Below, in pieces: positions 6,133 through 9,718 of a DNA stretch of 9,718 nucleotides (position 1 is the stretch's first letter; each line of letters begins with the position of its first letter). Source of the stretch: Alphaproteobacteria bacterium. GTDB lineage: Bacteria; Pseudomonadota; Alphaproteobacteria; Acetobacterales; Acetobacteraceae. Where the stretch lies: assembly GCA_026225015.1 (NCBI GenBank), contig JAMFRY010000219.1, positions 1 through 9,718 of the forward strand. The letters run 5' to 3'. The notes below the pieces were generated by a model, which was not told the origin of the DNA, made no database searches, and saw only the letters and a program-made list of their open reading frames with translations. The position numbers and the translations under genes were made by a program.

Positions 6133-7314
6133 TCACGCTTCAAACGGCACCCATACCCAGCCCTGCATCAACACCCGCGCGCTCCGGCTCATGATCGCCT
6201 TGCTCACGATCCATTGCCCGTCCTTTAGCTCCGCCTTGGAGCCCACGCGCAATGTGCCAGATGGATGGCCGAAGCATACCGCTTCGGGCGCGCCGCCGCC
6301 CGCGGCCTGGTTCACCACCGTGCCGGTCACCGCCGCCGCGGTGGCGATGGCGACCGACGCCGTGCCCATCATCGCATGGTGCAGCTTGCCCATCGACATC
6401 GCCCGCACCAGCAAATCCACATCCTCGGCACCGATCTTCTTGCCGCTGGACGCCGTATAGGCCTTCGGCACTGAGACGAACGCAACTTTCGGCGTATGCT
6501 GCCGGGAAGCCGCTTCCTCCACTTTCGAGATCAGTCCCATCTTCACCGCCCCGTAGGCGCGAATGGTCTCGAATTTTTTCAGCGCCGCCGCATCGTTATT
6601 GATCGCATCCTGCAACTCCGTGCCGGTATAACCCAACGCTTCCGCTTCCAGGAAAATCGTCGGAATCCCGGCATTGATCATCGTCGCCTGGAATGCGCCG
6701 ATCCCCGGCACTTCCAGCGTGTCGATCAGTTTGCCGGTCGGGAACAAGGCGCCGCCTTCGCCTTCCTCGGCGGGGTCCAGGAATTCGAGTTGTACTTCGG
6801 CCGCCGGAAACGTTACCCCGTCCAGCTCGAAATCACCGGTCTCCTGTACCTCGCCGCCGGTGATTGGCACATGCGCGATGATGGTCTTGCCGATATTTGC
6901 CTGCCAGATCCGGATCACCGCCGCGCCGTCCTGCGGCAGCCGGGATGCGTCAACCAACCTGTTGCGTATCGCAAACGGTCCCACCGCGGCTGAGAGGTTG
7001 CCGCAATTGCCGCTCCAATCCACGAACGCCGTGTCGATCGAAACCTGTCCGAACAGATAATCCACATCATGATCCGGTTTTTCGCTTTTGCTCAAAATCA
7101 CGGTCTTGCTGGTGCTGGATGTTGCGGCCCCCATCCCGTCGATTTGCTTGCCATAAGGATCAGGGCTGCCGATCACCCGCAGCAACAGCCGATCACGCGC
7201 CGGCCCCGGCACGCGGGCGGCCGGTGGCAAATCATTCAGAGAGAAGAAAACGCCTTTGCTGGTGCCACCGCGCATATAGGTGGCGGGGACTTTTATTTGG
7301 GGAGCATGGGCCAT
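6133..7314 (-). CDS. prpF: 2-methylaconitate cis-trans isomerase PrpF
   Basis: A 393-residue protein matching PrpF, the partner of AcnD in the methylcitrate cycle. It isomerises the 2-methylaconitate made by AcnD into the form that is rehydrated to 2-methylisocitrate, which PrpB cleaves to pyruvate and succinate. The fold is of the diaminopimelate-epimerase type, with two similar halves. Seen motifs: ATYMRGGTSKGVFF (11-24), GSPDPYGKQIDGMGAATSSTSK (split over 49-70) and DWSGNCGNLSAAVGPFA (99-115). Lys 70 and Cys 104 correspond to the residues reported as important in the Shewanella enzyme (K73 and C107). The C-terminal half shows AMSMGKLHHAMMGTAS. The ATG at 7314 has a GAGGT ribosome binding site (7322-7326) 7 bases upstream. 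It lies downstream of acnD on the same strand, the usual prp operon order, and converges on the GGDEF/EAL gene with a 24-base gap. Confidence 0.96.
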   Translation of the reverse strand: MAHAPQIKVPATYMRGGTSKGVFFSLNDLPPAARVPGPARDRLLLRVIGSPDPYGKQIDGMGAATSSTSKTVILSKSEKPDHDVDYLFGQVSIDTAFVDWSGNCGNLSAAVGPFAIRNRLVDASRLPQDGAAVIRIWQANIGKTIIAHVPITGGEVQETGDFELDGVTFPAAEVQLEFLDPAEEGEGGALFPTGKLIDTLEVPGIGAFQATMINAGIPTIFLEAEALGYTGTELQDAINNDAAALKKFETIRAYGAVKMGLISKVEEAASRQHTPKVAFVSVPKAYTASSGKKIGAEDVDLLVRAMSMGKLHHAMMGTASVAIATAAAVTGTVVNQAAGGGAPEAVCFGHPSGTLRVGSKAELKDGQWIVSKAIMSRSARVLMQGWVWVPFEA

Positions 7315-7343
7315 TGCGGGTACCTCGACGGTTCAGGGAAAAA

Positions 7344-7375
7344 GTCGTGGATCCCCCGCCTTCGCGGGGGATGAC
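7344..7375. repeat. Palindromic interspersed-repeat-like hairpin between acnD and prpF
   Basis: ATCCCCCGC (7351-7359), loop CTTC, GCGGGGGAT (7364-7372) form a perfect 9-bp stem; GTC (7344-7346) and GAC (7373-7375) add three pairs beyond a GTGG bulge. The layout, GTC-ATC-C-run-hairpin-ATCCA when read on the minus strand, resembles a small palindromic repeat scattered between genes in many proteobacterial genomes. Whether it is multicopy here cannot be judged from one copy. On the minus strand it would be in the acnD-prpF mRNA and could act as a processing or stability element. Confidence 0.5.
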
Positions 7376-7415
7376 GTGTGGGGCGATGGGTGCGGGCGCC
7401 CCGGAGCTGAGGTAA

Positions 7416-7450
7416 CAAAAGTTTTTGCGCTGCTTTTTTCAAAAAGCGGC
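7416..7450. repeat. AT-rich double hairpin just past the acnD stop
   Basis: A 9-bp stem with one G-U pair joins 7429-7437 to 7442-7450 (inner part GCTTTT/AAAAGC) around TTCA. Beside it CAAAA (7416-7420) pairs with TTTTG (7423-7427). On the minus strand the larger hairpin begins 3 bases after the acnD stop. There is no U-tract after it in that direction, so it is unlikely to be a strong terminator. Similar A/T-tract hairpins occur, as I recall, near genes in Acetobacteraceae; that resemblance is from memory and unverified. Confidence 0.4.
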
Positions 7451-7453
7451 TAC

Positions 7454-9718
7454 TTAGCTTGCCTTTTTACCTATCACGGTCGCTTCCAAAAAGTCCTGCG
7501 CGAAGCGTTGCAGCACGCCGCCGGCTTCGTACACCGAGACTTCTTCCTCCGTGTCCAACCGGCTCTTCACTGGCACTTCCACCGTGCTGCCGTCCTTGCG
7601 GTGGATGATCAGCGTCATCTCCGAGCGCGGTGTGCGGGCGCCGGTGACGTCATAGGTCTCAGAGCCGTCCAGGCCCAGAGTCAGCCGGTTCACGCCCGGT
7701 TTGAATTCCAGCGGCAGCACGCCCATGCCGATCAGGTTGGTGCGGTGAATCCGCTCGAAGCCTTCCGCCACGATCGCCTCCACCCCGGCCAGACGCACGC
7801 CCTTGGCCGCCCAGTCGCGCGAGGAGCCTTGGCCGTAATCTGCCCCCGCAATAATGATCAGCGGCTGCTTGCGCTCCATATAGGTCTCGATCGCCTCCCA
7901 GATGCGCGAGACCTTGCCTTCCGGTTCGATGCGGGTGAGCGAGCCTTTTTTCACGCTGCCATCCGGATTGCGCACCATCTCATTGAGCAAAGTCGGGTTG
8001 GCGAAGGTGGCGCGCTGCGCGGTCAGGTGGTCACCGCGATGCGTGGCATAGGAGTTAAAATCCTCCTCCGGCAGGCCCATTTTGGCCAGATATTCGCCGG
8101 CGGCGCTGTTCCCCATAATCGCGTTGGAAGGCGAGAGATGGTCGGTGGTGATGTTATCGCCCAGCACCGCCAAGGGCCGCATGCCGGTCAAGGTGCGTTC
8201 CCCGGCCAGCGCGCCCTCCCAATACGGCGGGCGGCGGATATAGGTGCTCTGCGGGCGCCAGGCATAAAGCGGGCTCACCGCCTTGCGGGCGCCGCCATGG
8301 CCGAACATCGGCGCGTACACGTTGCGGAACTGCTCCGGCTTCACTGAAGCTGTCGCCACCGCGTCGATCTCCTCATCGCTCGGCCAGATATCCTTCAGCC
8401 GGATTTCCTTGCCCTCCGAAATGCCCAGCACGTCCTGCTCGATATCGAAGCGGATGGTCCCGGCGATCGCATAGGCCACCACCAGCGGCGGCGAGGCCAG
8501 GAAGGCCTGCTTGGCGTAGGGGTGAATCCGCCCGTCGAAATTGCGGTTGCCCGAGAGCACGGCGGTTGCATACAAATCCCGGTCGATGATCTCCTGCTGG
8601 ATCACCGGGTCCAGCGCGCCGGACATGCCGTTACAGGTGGTGCAGGCAAAGGCGACGATGCCAAAGCCCATCTTCTCCAGCTCCGTGGTCAGCCCGGCCT
8701 CCTCCAGATACAGCGCCACGGTCTTCGAGCCTGGCGCCAGCGAGGATTTTACCCATGGCTTTCTCACCAACCCGGCGCGGTTGGCATTACGCGCCAACAG
8801 CCCGGCCGCGATGACATTGCGCGGGTTGGAGGTGTTCGTGCAGCTCGTAATCGCGGCAATGATCACCGCCCCGTCCGGCATAAGCCCCTCCTCCTTGGTC
8901 CAGGCCCCCGCGATGCCGCGCGCCTTGAGGTCGGAAACCGGCAGGCGCTTATGCGGGTTGGAAGGCCCGGCCATCGTGCGCACCACGGAGGACAAATCGA
9001 ATTTCAGCACCCGCTCATATTCCGCGGTCTTCAGCGCATCGGACCACAGCCCGGTGAGCTTGGCGTAGTTTTCCACCAGCTTGACCTGCGCATCTTCCCG
9101 CCCGGTCAGGCGCAGATAGTCGATGGTCTGCGAATCGATCGAGAACATCGCCGCCGTCGCGCCATATTCCGGCGCCATATTGGAAATGGTCGCCCGATCG
9201 CCGACGCTTAAACTGGAAGCGCCCTCGCCGTAAAACTCCAGATACGCCCCAACCACTTTCTGGCTCCGCAAAAATGCGGTCAGCGTCAGCACGATATCGG
9301 TTGCGGTAATGCCAGGCTGGCGTTTGCCCGAAAGCTCCACACCGATGATGTCCGGCAGCCGCATCCAGGAGGCGCGGCCCAGCATCACATTCTCCGCCTC
9401 CAGCCCGCCGACGCCGATCGCGATCACGCCCAGCGCATCGACATGCGGCGTGTGGCTGTCGGTGCCGACCAGCGTATCGGGAAACGCCACGCCGTCCAGG
9501 GTGTAGATCACCGGCGACATGCGCTCCAGGTTGATCTGGTGCATGATGCCGTTGCCGGGCGGCACGATTTCGATGTTCTCGAAGGCCTGCTTGGTCCAGT
9601 TGATGAAGTGAAACCGGTCCTCGTTGCGGCGGTCCTCAACGGCGCGGTTCTTGGCGAATGCATCCTTATCGGCGCCGCCATATTCCACGGCCAGGCTGTG
9701 ATCGACGATGAGCTGCAC
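7454..9718 (-). CDS. acnD: Fe-S-dependent 2-methylcitrate dehydratase AcnD (N-terminus beyond right edge)
   Basis: The minus strand is open for 754 codons from the window edge to a TAA at 7454-7456. AcnD proteins are about 865 residues, so roughly the first 110 are missing. The GTG at 9716-9718 is an internal Val codon (VQLIVDHSLAVE), not a start. Seen: GTDSHTPHVDALGVIAIGVGGLEAE (in pieces) of the aconitase core, ITSCTNTSNPRN with a cluster Cys at 8840-8842, and ACTTCNGMSGALDP with two more Cys at 8642-8644 and 8633-8635, together the three ligands of a [4Fe-4S] cluster. The swivel domain has GADYGQGSSRDWAAKGV and ERIHRTNLIGMGVLPLEF. The HVDALGV and ACTTCNG forms, plus prpF next door, separate it from AcnA. 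It dehydrates 2-methylcitrate to 2-methylaconitate, the PrpD-independent route, in the cytoplasm. prpC and prpB are expected upstream, outside the window. Confidence 0.95.
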   Translation of the reverse strand: MQLIVDHSLAVEYGGADKDAFAKNRAVEDRRNEDRFHFINWTKQAFENIEIVPPGNGIMHQINLERMSPVIYTLDGVAFPDTLVGTDSHTPHVDALGVIAIGVGGLEAENVMLGRASWMRLPDIIGVELSGKRQPGITATDIVLTLTAFLRSQKVVGAYLEFYGEGASSLSVGDRATISNMAPEYGATAAMFSIDSQTIDYLRLTGREDAQVKLVENYAKLTGLWSDALKTAEYERVLKFDLSSVVRTMAGPSNPHKRLPVSDLKARGIAGAWTKEEGLMPDGAVIIAAITSCTNTSNPRNVIAAGLLARNANRAGLVRKPWVKSSLAPGSKTVALYLEEAGLTTELEKMGFGIVAFACTTCNGMSGALDPVIQQEIIDRDLYATAVLSGNRNFDGRIHPYAKQAFLASPPLVVAYAIAGTIRFDIEQDVLGISEGKEIRLKDIWPSDEEIDAVATASVKPEQFRNVYAPMFGHGGARKAVSPLYAWRPQSTYIRRPPYWEGALAGERTLTGMRPLAVLGDNITTDHLSPSNAIMGNSAAGEYLAKMGLPEEDFNSYATHRGDHLTAQRATFANPTLLNEMVRNPDGSVKKGSLTRIEPEGKVSRIWEAIETYMERKQPLIIIAGADYGQGSSRDWAAKGVRLAGVEAIVAEGFERIHRTNLIGMGVLPLEFKPGVNRLTLGLDGSETYDVTGARTPRSEMTLIIHRKDGSTVEVPVKSRLDTEEEVSVYEAGGVLQRFAQDFLEATVIGKKAS

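Noticed and set aside
7380..7402. GGGGCG/CGCCCC inverted pair in the acnD-prpF gap
   Set aside because: Only a 6-bp stem with an 11-base loop and no T-tract; expected by chance in such GC-rich sequence.
9716..9718. GTG at the right edge as a start codon for acnD
   Set aside because: It encodes a conserved internal Val before QLIVDHS; about 110 family N-terminal residues must lie beyond the edge.
1..9718. CRISPR array, insertion sequence, toxin-antitoxin pair or phage genes
   Set aside because: No regularly spaced repeats, transposase motifs, small paired genes or phage proteins were found on either strand.

Overview
The window most likely comes from an alphaproteobacterium, probably of the Rhodospirillales/Acetobacteraceae type. 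The clues are a SUV3-like RNA helicase typical of alphaproteobacteria, an alphaproteobacterial-type heat-shock promoter in front of htpG, GC-rich coding sequence, and an AcnD/PrpF methylcitrate-cycle pair. The taxonomic placement is inference; there is no rRNA or other phylogenetic marker here.

Layout. (1) 1-593, minus strand: 5' part of a SUV3-like DExH-type RNA helicase gene that runs off the left edge. (2) 594-691: divergent promoter region with a good sigma-32 (RpoH) type promoter match reading into htpG. (3) 692-3114, plus strand: htpG (Hsp90 chaperone) and rdgB (ITP/XTP pyrophosphatase), separated by 2 bases and probably translationally coupled, followed by a terminator-like hairpin. 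(4) 3115-3492: about 380 bases without a convincing gene, visibly AT-richer than its surroundings, ending in a leader with mutually exclusive small hairpins and a GC-stem/T-tract just before a ribosome binding site. (5) 3493-6108, plus strand: one large GAF-PAS-PAS-GGDEF-EAL c-di-GMP signalling protein with a TTG start. (6) 6109-9718, minus strand: prpF and the 3' three-quarters or more of acnD, convergent with the signalling gene. The 139-base acnD-prpF gap holds two repeat-like hairpins.

How the genes work together. htpG and rdgB form a small stress/housekeeping unit: a chaperone under probable heat-shock control, and an enzyme that removes deaminated purine nucleotides from the pool. The GGDEF/EAL protein is a self-contained sensor that could make or degrade c-di-GMP in response to a cytoplasmic signal. 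AcnD dehydrates 2-methylcitrate and PrpF isomerises the product, giving the PrpD-independent branch of the methylcitrate cycle for propionate/propionyl-CoA use. prpC and prpB are expected beyond the right edge.

I did not find a clearly new multi-gene system. The points most worth checking are the attenuator-like leader of the c-di-GMP gene, the htpG-rdgB coupling under heat-shock control, and the repeat block inside the acnD-prpF unit.
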